Positions 18,434 through 27,147 of a stretch of 64,000 bases of DNA are shown one piece after another. The DNA is from Photobacterium sanctipauli (GTDB lineage: Bacteria; Pseudomonadota; Gammaproteobacteria; Enterobacterales; Vibrionaceae). Each line of letters opens with the position of its first letter. The first letter of the stretch is position 1. The notes beneath the pieces are model-generated. The model saw only the letters and a program-made list of their open reading frames with translations, was not told the DNA's origin and did not search any database. A program made the position numbers and the translations under genes. The stretch lies in assembly GCF_003026495.1 (NCBI RefSeq), contig NZ_PYMA01000005.1, forward strand, positions 124,001-188,000, given 5' to 3'.

Positions 18434-18811
18434 ATGAGTAACGTGCATGGCATTTACGTAGAAATCGATAAACTCGACGATAAGGTGTTCATGGAGTTCA
18501 AGGCGATTGGCACGCTCAAGCACCAAGATTATGAAAAAATTACCCCGCTCATTGATGATGCCTTAGAAGGTATTGATAACCCCATTGTTGATATCTACAT
18601 CGATGGTACCGATTTTGAAGGTTGGGATCTCCATGCTGCTTGGGATGACCTAAAGCTGGGTCTAAAGCACGGAAAGAAATTTCACAAAGTCGCGATATAC
18701 GGCAATCAGCATTGGCAAGAAATAATGAGCAAAGTCGGGGACTGGTTTGTTTCTGGTGAAGTTCGCTTTTTCGATGAGCCATTGGATGCAATAGCTTGGC
18801 TCCGGGACTAA
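18434..18811 (+). CDS. SpoIIAA-like (STAS-type) domain protein
   Basis: A 125-residue protein of the SpoIIAA-like family. The pattern is MEFKAIGTLKHQDYEKITPLID, then VDIYIDGTDFEGWDLHAAWDDLKLGLKHGKKFHKVAIYGNQHW and the closing FFDEPLDAIAWLRD. These proteins have a STAS-like fold, and some bind nonpolar ligands or the lipid surface. No partner kinase or sigma factor lies nearby. The function is unknown. Confidence 0.85.
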   Translation: MSNVHGIYVEIDKLDDKVFMEFKAIGTLKHQDYEKITPLIDDALEGIDNPIVDIYIDGTDFEGWDLHAAWDDLKLGLKHGKKFHKVAIYGNQHWQEIMSKVGDWFVSGEVRFFDEPLDAIAWLRD

Positions 18812-18937
18812 TTTAACCTTCCTCTGTATGGTGTTGAATATTAATCTGAATTAATATTGCCCTATTGTATTGATAGGGCATAGCGGGTTAGATAACTCCT
18901 TTTTAGCTATGCACCGGCCCGATAGGTATTAAAAACC

Positions 18938-19627
18938 ATGATAAAAAGGATAACTGCAGCTGGTGCGCTGCTATTTATGTTGCCAATTACCGCTGTGTGT
19001 GACGAAGTTGATGAATCAGTAGTGGTTGATCAACTAGAAGAGACGGATGTTGTTGAAGTCGCACCTCAGTCACAATATTTTATTGGCTTACGTGGTGGTG
19101 CAAGCCTGTTGGGTCATGATGACAGTATCACTCTTAACGGTAATGTGCTTGATGCCGATGAATCAGAATTTGATGGAATGTTTGGCTTAGATTTCGGTAT
19201 TTATACCCCTAAAAGGAATAGCCGAATTTACTATAGCTATGAATACCATCAGTCAGAATCTACCTTCAAAGATCAACCAGCGTTTGATAATGAGGTTTCA
19301 CTTCACTTGATCAATGCCGATTATATCTACCGCCACGATAAGAGCATTACTCCTTTTGCCGGTTTGCACTTCGGTTATGCATCGGGTGAAACAACATCTG
19401 ATGCTGGTGGCAGTACTGATGTAAGCGGTTATGTATTTGGTGTTCAAGCTGGTCTTGGTTGGCAGGTGATGGATGACTTTGGGCTGGAAGTTGGAGTGAA
19501 GCACACTGTACTACCGTCGGATCGCCGTACCTGGAGTACCAGTGATGGTCAGGGCAATAGTGTTAAAGTGGAGTCTCAGCTAAAAGGGCTAACGACGATG
19601 TTCCTAGGTGCAACATACCGTTTTTAA
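18938..19627 (+). CDS. Outer-membrane beta-barrel protein
   Basis: A 229-residue protein with a signal peptide (ITAAGALLFMLPITAVC). An acidic linker leads into eight or so alternating amphipathic strands (YFIGLRGGASLLG, SRIYYSYEYHQSES, HLINADYIYRHDKSITPFAGLHFGYASG, VFGVQAGLGWQVMDDFGLEVGVKHTVL), and it ends in the barrel-assembly signature FLGATYRF with terminal Phe. This is the OmpA-like/OmpX-type small barrel layout. The function is unknown. It is monocistronic. Confidence 0.85.
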   Translation: MIKRITAAGALLFMLPITAVCDEVDESVVVDQLEETDVVEVAPQSQYFIGLRGGASLLGHDDSITLNGNVLDADESEFDGMFGLDFGIYTPKRNSRIYYSYEYHQSESTFKDQPAFDNEVSLHLINADYIYRHDKSITPFAGLHFGYASGETTSDAGGSTDVSGYVFGVQAGLGWQVMDDFGLEVGVKHTVLPSDRRTWSTSDGQGNSVKVESQLKGLTTMFLGATYRF

Positions 19628-19706
19628 CTCGATGTTTACTCCCACATTTAGCTGCGTATAATGCCCTGCTAGTTTAACGACAACCATTATCAGTAAGGAC
19701 TTCACG

Positions 19707-20600
19707 TTGAAGCTATTTGTTAGAGATCTTACCGTCATCGATGCCTCTTACCTTTGTGAAACAAGGGGCATGGTAGGCGAGAGCTGGATTCTCGATGTGG
19801 TGATGTCGGGTGAGTTAAATGAAATGAGCATGGTGCTCGATTTCAGCCGAGTCAAAAAGCAGATCAAGCACATTGTTGATGAATTCGTTGATCATCGTTT
19901 GATCGTACCAAGCCAGAGTAAAGCTGTTCGCATTGCTGCGTGTAAACCCGGTTATTCAACGGTTGACTTGCTACGTGCTGACAAAGGCATTCATTTGAAT
20001 TGCCCTGATGAAGCATATTGTTTTGTTGATGCAGAAGCCGTCACTATTGAGTCTGTGACTCAGCATGTTTATAAAGTGCTCGAAGGAAAGTTACCTGAGA
20101 ACGTTCAGGGGCTAGAGATCACGCTACGTTATGAAAACATTGATGGTGCGCTTTACCATTATTCTCACGGTTTGAAGAAACACGACGGTAATTGCCAGCG
20201 TATTGCCCATGGTCACCGCTCACCGGTTGAGCTGTTGGTTGATGGCAAGCGCGACAGTGAGCTTGAAGCAAAATGGGCTGAGCGCTGGAGCGATATTTAT
20301 CTTGGCAGTGATGAAGACGTATGCCCACTTTCGGCCCTGTCTTTAAGCGCCGAGGCAAAAAACTTAAGTGATGAGCTTCACTACGGTTTTAAATACACGG
20401 CACCACAGGGTGAGTTTGAGCTGGCCATTGCGCGTTCAGACGTGGAAATGCTAAACACTGACACAACCGTTGAGCTATTAGCACATTACATTGCCGAGCA
20501 GGTGAGCCCGCTGGTTGATGCAGGCAAGACCCTTGATGTCCTTGCCTATGAAGGCGTTGGTAAGGGTGCCATGGCAACGGTTGCTGGAAGCAAACAGTAA
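19707..20600 (+). CDS. 6-pyruvoyl-tetrahydropterin synthase-family protein, long form
   Basis: A 297-residue protein, about twice the usual length of QueD/PTPS (about 120-140 residues). Two PTPS-like halves can be discerned. The N-half (FSRVKKQIKHIVDEFVDHRLIV) carries the helix typical of the family. The C-half has the zinc-type cluster YHYSHGLKKHDGNCQRIAHGHRSPVEL. The spacing of Cys to HGH is one longer than in QueD, so the chemistry may differ from 6-carboxytetrahydropterin synthesis. The only start with a good ribosome-binding site (AAGGA, seven bases) is TTG 19707, which gives MKLFVRDLTVIDASYLC. It is monocistronic with its own terminator. Confidence 0.75.
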   Translation: MKLFVRDLTVIDASYLCETRGMVGESWILDVVMSGELNEMSMVLDFSRVKKQIKHIVDEFVDHRLIVPSQSKAVRIAACKPGYSTVDLLRADKGIHLNCPDEAYCFVDAEAVTIESVTQHVYKVLEGKLPENVQGLEITLRYENIDGALYHYSHGLKKHDGNCQRIAHGHRSPVELLVDGKRDSELEAKWAERWSDIYLGSDEDVCPLSALSLSAEAKNLSDELHYGFKYTAPQGEFELAIARSDVEMLNTDTTVELLAHYIAEQVSPLVDAGKTLDVLAYEGVGKGAMATVAGSKQ

Positions 20601-20623
20601 CTACAGTTGATTATTTAACGTTT

Positions 20624-20663
20624 AAAAAGCCCTTGTAGTGCATGTTACAAGGGCTTTTTGTTG
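20624..20663 (+). terminator. Rho-independent terminator after the PTPS-family gene
   Basis: The stem AAAAAGCCCTTGTA / TACAAGGGCTTTTT has an 8-base loop and ends in a T run. It also faces the convergent phospholipase-D gene and may serve both strands. Confidence 0.88.
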
Positions 20664-20714
20664 TTTTATAATACTGCGGATGTTGCTTGCTATGGCTGAA
20701 AAAAGCAACGAGGG

Positions 20715-22274
20715 TTAGAGCTGATCCTCGATGGGCAGGATACTGGCAAACCAAGCTCCCATTCGTAGCCAAATGCTGGCATCTGGCTCGGTGCTGTATA
20801 TGACGCCAGATAAGTCGTTATGCCAAACGACATCGCCATCTTCATCCAGTGAGAGTCGGTAGGTATCTCGGCGTAGGTTAGATTCAGCTTCTTTGTATAC
20901 TTCTTCTGCAAACTCAGGCGAGTGGAGCAATATCCCCATTTCTGTATTGATATAGGCAGAGCGTGGGTCGAAGTTAAACGAACCGACGAATACGTCCTGC
21001 TTATCAATAATGAATGTTTTAGCATGAAGGCTCGTACGAGAACTGCCTAACCAAGAGCGTTTATTCTTCACGCTAGGATCGACTTTAACCTCATAAAGTT
21101 TGACGCCAGCTTCCAGCAACTGCTCGCGGTACTTGGCATACCACCCATGAACCGCAAATACGTCATTTGATGCTAATGAGTTGGTGATGATAGTGACATC
21201 AATGTCATCTTGGGCTGCCTGACTGAGTGCATCCGCCCCTTTTTCAGTCGGCACGAAATACGGTGAAATTAAAAGGAACTCCGATTCGGTTCTATCTAGC
21301 ACACTGCCAAGTTCATGCATGAGGAAATTGCTTTCTTCGGGCGCATACACTTTTGACGGCGGATCGTAATAGAGTTCGGCCTCAGCCCAGTAAAAGTCGA
21401 TAGATTGGTTAATAATACGCTTGACCAGAGGCAGCTCTGAAATTGACTCGGTGTAACTTGAACCCTCGAACGTTGCCCTTAATGTTGCTTCCCATTCTTT
21501 CACGAGTTCATCAGACGGCGGGGTGATATCTTCTACTACTGCCTCGATAGGTATTGCTGGGGCGCTATTCCAATAGAGATCAAACTGCACTGCGATTTCA
21601 GGTACGACTTTACCAAGGGTAAGGATATCGAAATCACCGAAGTCGACATCACTGTTGGCTGAGAAGTACTCATCCCCAATGTTGCGGCCTCCGGTGATAG
21701 CAAAGGTATTGTCGGCAATAATGGCTTTGTTATGCATGCGGCGATTCAACCGATCGAAGTCACCAATAAAGCCAAGTGCTTTGAAACCTCGGTTTTCAAA
21801 TGGATTGAATAGGCGGATATCAATATTTGGGTGGCTGGATAGTGACGCCATGGTGTTGTCATTACGCGACTGCATGTCATCCAATAGAATCCGTACCCTG
21901 ACACCACGCTCGGCTGCCTGATACAGTGCATAAGTCAATAATGAACTCGTGCTGTCGTTGCGGTATATGTAGTATTGAAGGTCGATGCTGTTTTCCGCAG
22001 TATGAATGACGGCAAGTCTTGCCATCAGCGCTTCTTGCCCATCCCCCAATGGGTAAAACCCTGTCAATTCAGGCTTGGCTTCAACAAAAGGAGAAGCGAG
22101 CTTGGCAAGTTGAGTGTTGCTGTCGTAAGGGATTGTATGGCTAGGTGCTTTTTCTACTGCTGATATGTCGACGGTGCTGCTGCAGCCGACAAGTGCACTG
22201 CTTGTGAGTATGACCAGTGAAGTGAATATCGATTTAAATCGGAACGTCATAGTTTGGTGTTCGTTTAATTCCAT
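20715..22274 (-). CDS. Phospholipase D-family lipoprotein (copy 1)
   Basis: A protein of about 519 residues. The signal sequence ends in the lipobox ALVG-C31, predicting a lipid-anchored envelope protein. Two HKD catalytic motifs are present (MHNKAIIAD...GGRNIGDEYF and LHAKTFIID...GSFNFDPRSAY), as in cardiolipin synthases and phospholipases D. It is close to the next upstream gene on the same strand and evidently a tandem duplicate. No clear ribosome-binding site distinguishes ATG 22274 from ATG 22250. It could act as a periplasmic ClsC-like enzyme; the substrate is unknown. Confidence 0.85.
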   Translation of the reverse strand: MELNEHQTMTFRFKSIFTSLVILTSSALVGCSSTVDISAVEKAPSHTIPYDSNTQLAKLASPFVEAKPELTGFYPLGDGQEALMARLAVIHTAENSIDLQYYIYRNDSTSSLLTYALYQAAERGVRVRILLDDMQSRNDNTMASLSSHPNIDIRLFNPFENRGFKALGFIGDFDRLNRRMHNKAIIADNTFAITGGRNIGDEYFSANSDVDFGDFDILTLGKVVPEIAVQFDLYWNSAPAIPIEAVVEDITPPSDELVKEWEATLRATFEGSSYTESISELPLVKRIINQSIDFYWAEAELYYDPPSKVYAPEESNFLMHELGSVLDRTESEFLLISPYFVPTEKGADALSQAAQDDIDVTIITNSLASNDVFAVHGWYAKYREQLLEAGVKLYEVKVDPSVKNKRSWLGSSRTSLHAKTFIIDKQDVFVGSFNFDPRSAYINTEMGILLHSPEFAEEVYKEAESNLRRDTYRLSLDEDGDVVWHNDLSGVIYSTEPDASIWLRMGAWFASILPIEDQL

Positions 22275-22409
22275 TAATTCACAAAGTGTAATGTGCTAAG
22301 TTGCTGTTTACAAATGTTTGTTATGAATACTAAACGAACGAATATACCCCATATTTATTGCTAGTTGTTAAAGCCAATAGAGGCGAAAAACTGTCATTAA
22401 GAATTGGCA

Positions 22410-23927
22410 CTATAGCCAATCTTCAATAGGGAAAATACCTGCCAACCATGCGCCTAATCTCAGCCATATACTTGCATCTGGCTCGGTATTATAGGTCGTG
22501 CCCTGTACATCGTTATGCCATTCAATCTCACCGCTACCATTAAGTGATAACCGGTAGGTGCTTTTTTTTAGCGCAGACTCGAAATTGTTGTAGATGAGGT
22601 CTGTAAATTCGGGGGCATGAATGAGCACGCCCATTTCCGTGTTTAGGTAGGCCGAGCGTGGATCGAGATTAGTCGAACCCACGAAGACCTCTTTCTTATC
22701 AATAATAAAGGTTTTGGCGTGCAAGCTGGTTCGCGAACTGCCTAGCCATGAGCGCTGTTTCTTCAGGCTTGGGTCGATTTTAACCTCGTATAGCCTAATA
22801 CCAGCTGCGAGCAAGTCTTTGCGGTATTTAGAGTACCAACCATGGACTGCAAATACATCGTTTGATGCTAAAGAATTTGTGATGATGATGATCTCAAGGC
22901 CCTGATTAGCGGCGTTAACCAACGATGCCGTGCCAGCCTCGGTCGGAACAAAATAAGGGGAAATCAACAGTAGTTTTGAATCTACTCGCTTTAGCGTTTC
23001 ACCCAGCTCGTGGAGCAACAGCGTGGTATCACTTGGCGAATAGATTTTAGAAGGGAGATCGTAAAAGAGAGTAGCTGACCCCCAATAAAAATCCAAAGTG
23101 TGGTTCGCAACATGCTGTGCGATAGGCAAGTCAGTAAACTTCTTTAGGTACTTAGTGCCTTTGAAAGCACTTTTTAGTGAGCGCTCCCAGCTTGCAATAA
23201 CTTCAGGTGAAGGCGGGGCTTTGTCTTTAATGAAGGTCTCAATAGGTGTTGCAGGCTGGCTGTTCCAATAAGTATCGAACTGATTTGAGATGTCAGGCAC
23301 GACAGAGCCAATCGTCAGAATATCAAAGTCACCAAAGTCGACGGAGTTATTGGCAGAAAAGTACTCGTCACCAATATTACGCCCACCCGTGATGGCAATT
23401 GCCCCATCGACCACTAATGCCTTATTGTGCATACGGCGGTTTAGGCGATCAAAATCGAAGATGTCTAACGCTCTAAAGCGTCGGTAATTGAACGGGTTAA
23501 AAAGCCGGATCTCAATGTTCGGGTGGCTCGAAAGTGATGCAAGCCCACGGTCATCTCGTGATTGGAAGTCATCTAGCAATACCCTTACTCGCACCCCACG
23601 CTCTGCTGCCTGATACAGGGTATAAGTGAGTAGTGAGCTCGTATTGTCTTCACGGTAAATATAATACTGTAGATCGACACTCTCTTGCGCCGACTCAATA
23701 ATTGCTAATCGCGCCCATAAGGCTTCTTGTCCATCAACTAAAGGGTAAAAACCGGTCATACCAGGGTGCTCGTGGGTGTAGGGAAGCACCATAGCGGCTA
23801 AATCAGTTTGTTGGCTGAAGGGAATTGAATAGCTGGTCTTTTTCTCAACTTCTGGTATTTCGCTACAACCGGAAAGGGTACTGGTTATAAAAAGAAAGGC
23901 TAAAAGTGCTTTGAAATAAGTGCCCAT
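22410..23927 (-). CDS. Phospholipase D-family lipoprotein (copy 2)
   Basis: A 505-residue protein with a lipobox (TSTLSGC) and two HKD motifs (MHNKALVVD...GGRNIGDEYF and LHAKTFIID...GSTNLDPRSAY). It is similar along its whole length to the downstream copy, including the C-terminal YNTEPDASIWLRLGAWLAGIFPIEDWL pattern. The two genes are 135 bases apart, same orientation. Both copies keep the catalytic His, Lys and Asp of each HKD motif, so neither looks degenerate. Substrates are unknown. Confidence 0.85.
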   Translation of the reverse strand: MGTYFKALLAFLFITSTLSGCSEIPEVEKKTSYSIPFSQQTDLAAMVLPYTHEHPGMTGFYPLVDGQEALWARLAIIESAQESVDLQYYIYREDNTSSLLTYTLYQAAERGVRVRVLLDDFQSRDDRGLASLSSHPNIEIRLFNPFNYRRFRALDIFDFDRLNRRMHNKALVVDGAIAITGGRNIGDEYFSANNSVDFGDFDILTIGSVVPDISNQFDTYWNSQPATPIETFIKDKAPPSPEVIASWERSLKSAFKGTKYLKKFTDLPIAQHVANHTLDFYWGSATLFYDLPSKIYSPSDTTLLLHELGETLKRVDSKLLLISPYFVPTEAGTASLVNAANQGLEIIIITNSLASNDVFAVHGWYSKYRKDLLAAGIRLYEVKIDPSLKKQRSWLGSSRTSLHAKTFIIDKKEVFVGSTNLDPRSAYLNTEMGVLIHAPEFTDLIYNNFESALKKSTYRLSLNGSGEIEWHNDVQGTTYNTEPDASIWLRLGAWLAGIFPIEDWL

Positions 23928-24056
23928 ATTTTCCGGTAATTGCTTTAAATCGATAGGAGATAAAGTTTAATCTCCCAAGGCTTTGTTTACAAATCTTCAT
24001 TTAACTGTAAAAAAGGTCTATTAGTTTAATTGGGCATATTAATAATGGACTAATTA

Positions 24057-25619
24057 ATGACTATGAACCGCTTTAAAATTTTTGGCATTTCGTCAGCTGT
24101 ACTACTTCTATCTACACCAGTTTTGGCTGCAGACTACGCTAATGTAGAGCAGGGGGATGTATTGAATGTCACCTTGCATCAACTTAAGCCAACCCAGCCT
24201 TCTGTCGGATATGATCAGGTTTACTATAAGCTTGGTCGCTTCCAATATGACGTTAAAAAGCAATTTGACGAAGTGTGTGAAGCGAATGGGCAAAAGGGCT
24301 TAGAGAGCTTTGATGCAACGTCACATCCAAACATTGCTGCTACCTTCGCGTGCGAAGATGAAGTCGGTGCACATAAAGGTGACATGAAAACTGTCGTAAT
24401 TGCACCAGATAACAAGTTATACCTCACCGACGGCCATCATACCTTCAATACTTTTTGGCATATGAATGGCGGTGGGGCAGACTTTAATATCAATGTGGTG
24501 GTTGATAAAGATTATCGTGAGTTGCCATCTATGGATGCTTTCTGGCAAGCCATGATTGAAGATAAAAATACTTGGCTATTTAATAAAGAAGGCAATGCCA
24601 TTGCTTATTCAGAACTGCCTCAATCACTAGGATTACAGCACTTCGGTAATGACCAGTACCGTGCCTTGATGTACTTCTCTCGTGGTGTGGGTTGGGACAA
24701 GCCGAAATCACCAGTACCATTCTTGGAGTTCTACTGGACGAAGTCACTGCGTGAAGACATTGATATTAGCCAGTTCGACTTAAAAACGATGCCGGGTTAT
24801 TTGGCTGCCATTGAAGCAAACAGCCAAGCAATCCTAGCGCTTAAAGATAAAGACTTGGGTGGTTCAGGCAAGTCTGTTGAAGAGATGGGACAATTTACGT
24901 CGTTCGATAAGGCTGGCTTGGAGAAAGCAGCTAAGCGAAACAGCAAGCTAGATTACATGCTGCGCTACAAAACAGCTTCAACATTTAATGGGTTAGCTTA
25001 CGACAAGGCGGTTAACTATAGTAAGGCGTTTGTTTCGAATGATGAGTTCAGCATCGAAGCCAAGCAAGACTTGATGGCGTTGCCTGCGTTGAACAATGAA
25101 GGCATGATTAACGCAATTGTTGAAATCCCGACAGGCACTTCGGCTAAGTGGGAACTAAACAAAGAGAATACCAATCAGGTGATCTGGGAGTTTAAGAAAG
25201 GTAAGCCACGCGTGGTTAATTACCTAGGCTACCCTGGTAACTACGGTACCATTCCTCAAACAGCGTTACCGAAAGAGTTGGGTGGCGATGGGGACCCGCT
25301 GGATGTCATCGTGCTAGGTCAAGCTGTACCGCGTGGTGAGGTTGTGCAGGCACGTCTAATTGGTGTGCTGAAAATGTTGGATGATGGTGAGCAAGACGAC
25401 AAGCTCATTGCTGTAATTGCAAATGATTCACCATTCCAAGATGTTACCTCAATGAAGCAACTTGATAGTGAATTCGGCGGTGTGTCTGACATTATTAAAC
25501 TGTGGTTTGCTAACTACAAAGGTGCTGACGGTGGCATGGAAGTCCAAGGCTATGAGGAAGCGCCTGTTGCTCAAGAAGTCTTGCAGCAAGCAATGGAGTA
25601 CCACAGCGAGCAGGGTTGA
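24057..25619 (+). CDS. Exported ParB-like (ParBc_2)/inorganic pyrophosphatase fusion protein
   Basis: A 520-residue protein with a signal peptide (FGISSAVLLLSTPVLAA). Residues about 30-320 follow the ParB-like family PF08857: GDVLNVTLHQLKPTQPSVGYDQVYYKLGR, then the core LYLTDGHHTFNTFWH at 122-136. Residues about 350-515 are a family I inorganic pyrophosphatase: IVEIPTGTSAKWEL, YPGNYGTIP, the metal-binding DGDPLDVIVLG at 411-421, and GVLKMLDDGEQDDKLIAV at 436-453. The key aspartates D411, D413/D416, D443 and D448 look intact. The combination with export is unusual. The start is ATG 24057 or 24063. Confidence 0.8.
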   Translation: MTMNRFKIFGISSAVLLLSTPVLAADYANVEQGDVLNVTLHQLKPTQPSVGYDQVYYKLGRFQYDVKKQFDEVCEANGQKGLESFDATSHPNIAATFACEDEVGAHKGDMKTVVIAPDNKLYLTDGHHTFNTFWHMNGGGADFNINVVVDKDYRELPSMDAFWQAMIEDKNTWLFNKEGNAIAYSELPQSLGLQHFGNDQYRALMYFSRGVGWDKPKSPVPFLEFYWTKSLREDIDISQFDLKTMPGYLAAIEANSQAILALKDKDLGGSGKSVEEMGQFTSFDKAGLEKAAKRNSKLDYMLRYKTASTFNGLAYDKAVNYSKAFVSNDEFSIEAKQDLMALPALNNEGMINAIVEIPTGTSAKWELNKENTNQVIWEFKKGKPRVVNYLGYPGNYGTIPQTALPKELGGDGDPLDVIVLGQAVPRGEVVQARLIGVLKMLDDGEQDDKLIAVIANDSPFQDVTSMKQLDSEFGGVSDIIKLWFANYKGADGGMEVQGYEEAPVAQEVLQQAMEYHSEQG

Positions 25620-25658
25620 TTGAGCAAGAGGTAGCATGACAACCGTGTTATAAAGTAC

Positions 25659-25690
25659 AGAGGCGTGCTAAACAGCACGCCTCTTGTGTA
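25659..25690 (+). terminator. Terminator after the ParB-like/pyrophosphatase gene
   Basis: An 11-bp perfect stem AGAGGCGTGCT / AGCACGCCTCT with a 4-base loop. The T run after it is short, so termination strength is uncertain. Confidence 0.65.
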
Positions 25691-25761
25691 TGCAAATCAT
25701 GATGAATGGTATAGGCCCTAATAACTAACAGGTAGTAGATATTTAGATTGATTAGATGATC

Positions 25762-26445
25762 TTATTCTCTGAAGTCTAGTGTCAGCAATAATCGGCGTTC
25801 ATCATTCAGCAATGTTGGTGAGCGGTGAACAAGCCCCGTGTTTTCGTTACCAACCCATCGTTCCCCTTTAAGTAGCGCGACGTCCCCAGAAGTGAGTTGC
25901 TGAATATCCGCTTCTTTCGTATATAAACCAGAGACAGAATCTGGACGACCATTGCTCCCATGGCCGAGTTTCGAGCGGTTGAGCGCATGATTAGGGAGCC
26001 ATTCTGTAGCGATACCATGGTAGGTTGTGACTAGTCGGCAAGGTACTTTATCCGTGTGAAAACGCGGGCACATTGCGGTTTTCAATACGGCTAAACGTAA
26101 CCCAGCGCGTTCAAGGTCAAACAAGCAGCAGAACATGTCTATAAGCTCTGCAATGTTGTCGAGAAGTACCTTAGGGGCTGTGCCTTTCGTCATTTGTTCT
26201 AGTTCGGCAAACGCATTCTGTGGGGAAAGTGTGAGCGATTTTTCAAACGTCTCATTGGCATCAATAAACTGATTTACCGCTTCTTTTAGCTCTTTATTAA
26301 ATGAACGCTGCCAAATAGCAATATTGGTGTGTTCTTGATAGATGTCGGTCAGCACCGTCGGGTGTTTTCCTGAGGAGAAAAAGTTTAAATACTCAGGTGC
26401 TACATCGTCATCTGAGGAAAGTGGTTCTTTTATAGCAGCAGTCAT
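25762..26445 (-). CDS. DUF1826 family protein
   Basis: A 227-residue soluble protein of the DUF1826 family. It contains CPRFHTDKVPCRLVTTYHG, with an HxD pair, and a late LVHRSP His. That arrangement resembles the metal site of 2-oxoglutarate/Fe(II) oxygenases. DUF1826 genes are found near COG0523 metallochaperones and zinc-starvation genes in other proteobacteria. ATG 26445 follows GAGG. A palindrome resembling a Zur box stands 22 bases upstream of the start, supporting zinc-responsive control. No biochemical activity is known to me. Confidence 0.8.
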   Translation of the reverse strand: MTAAIKEPLSSDDDVAPEYLNFFSSGKHPTVLTDIYQEHTNIAIWQRSFNKELKEAVNQFIDANETFEKSLTLSPQNAFAELEQMTKGTAPKVLLDNIAELIDMFCCLFDLERAGLRLAVLKTAMCPRFHTDKVPCRLVTTYHGIATEWLPNHALNRSKLGHGSNGRPDSVSGLYTKEADIQQLTSGDVALLKGERWVGNENTGLVHRSPTLLNDERRLLLTLDFRE

Positions 26446-26467
26446 TGTTGAGCCTCTTGCACCCCTT

Positions 26468-26485
26468 GTTATGTTATAACATAGC
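26468..26485. promoter_or_regulatory. Zur-like operator upstream of the DUF1826 gene
   Basis: GTTATGTTATAACATAGC, whose core ATGTTATAACAT is a perfect 12-bp palindrome. It resembles the proteobacterial zinc-uptake-regulator box with TGTTATAACA half-sites. The match is by eye. Confidence 0.6.
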
Positions 26486-26530
26486 TTTATGTGGGAGGAA
26501 AAACAACCTCAGTGACTCTAGAGGGAAAAT

Positions 26531-26557
26531 AAAAAGCCGAGCAGGTTATGCTCGGCT
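26531..26557 (-). terminator. Terminator of the TetR-GNAT operon
   Basis: On the minus strand the stem AGCCGAGC / GCTCGGCT is followed by TTTTTATTTT. The core CCGAGCAGGTTATGCTCGG recurs exactly at 31918-31936. Confidence 0.85.
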
Positions 26558-26637
26558 GTTGGCTTGAAGATTGATTCCAACTGTTAATTTCAGTCATAAC
26601 ATGTCGTTGATAATGGCGGCAATGTTGTGAAGAGGTA

Positions 26638-27147
26638 TTAGCTGACTTGTTCGCTTGGATGCCCCCACATGAGTGGTTCGGCGTAAGGGCCCGTTAGGCT
26701 AGAGGTAGATTCGCCAATACCATCTAATGCACCCTGAGTTAATTCTCGAGCAAACCAGCATTCCAATGGGGCTTGAGTCCTGACTGGTGGCAGTACTTTG
26801 TGCGGTGTGTTGTAACGGTTGCCATAGTGGAATGGTTCGCCCATCACAAAGATCACATCTGCATCCAGCTGTTTCTCGGCTTCTTCCATCAGTCTCGTCG
26901 CATAACCTTTCCCCTGGTACTCAGGTAGCACGGCCAAAGGAGCTAAGACATAACATTTAAGGTGTGGGGCTGCATCTATCGTAATGGGTGTGTAGCAAGC
27001 GTGTGCAACGCCTTCATAAACGATAGAAAAACTGCCGTCTTCGATTAAATCATCAGCAAAGTTGGCATACAGTTTCGCATGCCTTTCATCATAAAGACCG
27101 CCTGCAGCAGCAAAAGCTTCGTATTGGATCTCGTGTGGTGTTTTCAT
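26638..27147 (-). CDS. GNAT-family N-acetyltransferase
   Basis: A 169-residue protein with the acetyl-CoA-binding motif A VLPEYQGKGYATRLMEEAE (Q/RxxGxG/A type) in the middle. The GNAT strands before it (FSIVYEGVAHACYTPI, YVLAPLAVL) are clear. It lies directly downstream of a TetR gene, overlapping its stop codon by four bases, so it is translated with the regulator and probably under its control. The substrate is unknown; resistance or metabolite modification is possible. Confidence 0.82.
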   Translation of the reverse strand: MKTPHEIQYEAFAAAGGLYDERHAKLYANFADDLIEDGSFSIVYEGVAHACYTPITIDAAPHLKCYVLAPLAVLPEYQGKGYATRLMEEAEKQLDADVIFVMGEPFHYGNRYNTPHKVLPPVRTQAPLECWFARELTQGALDGIGESTSSLTGPYAEPLMWGHPSEQVS

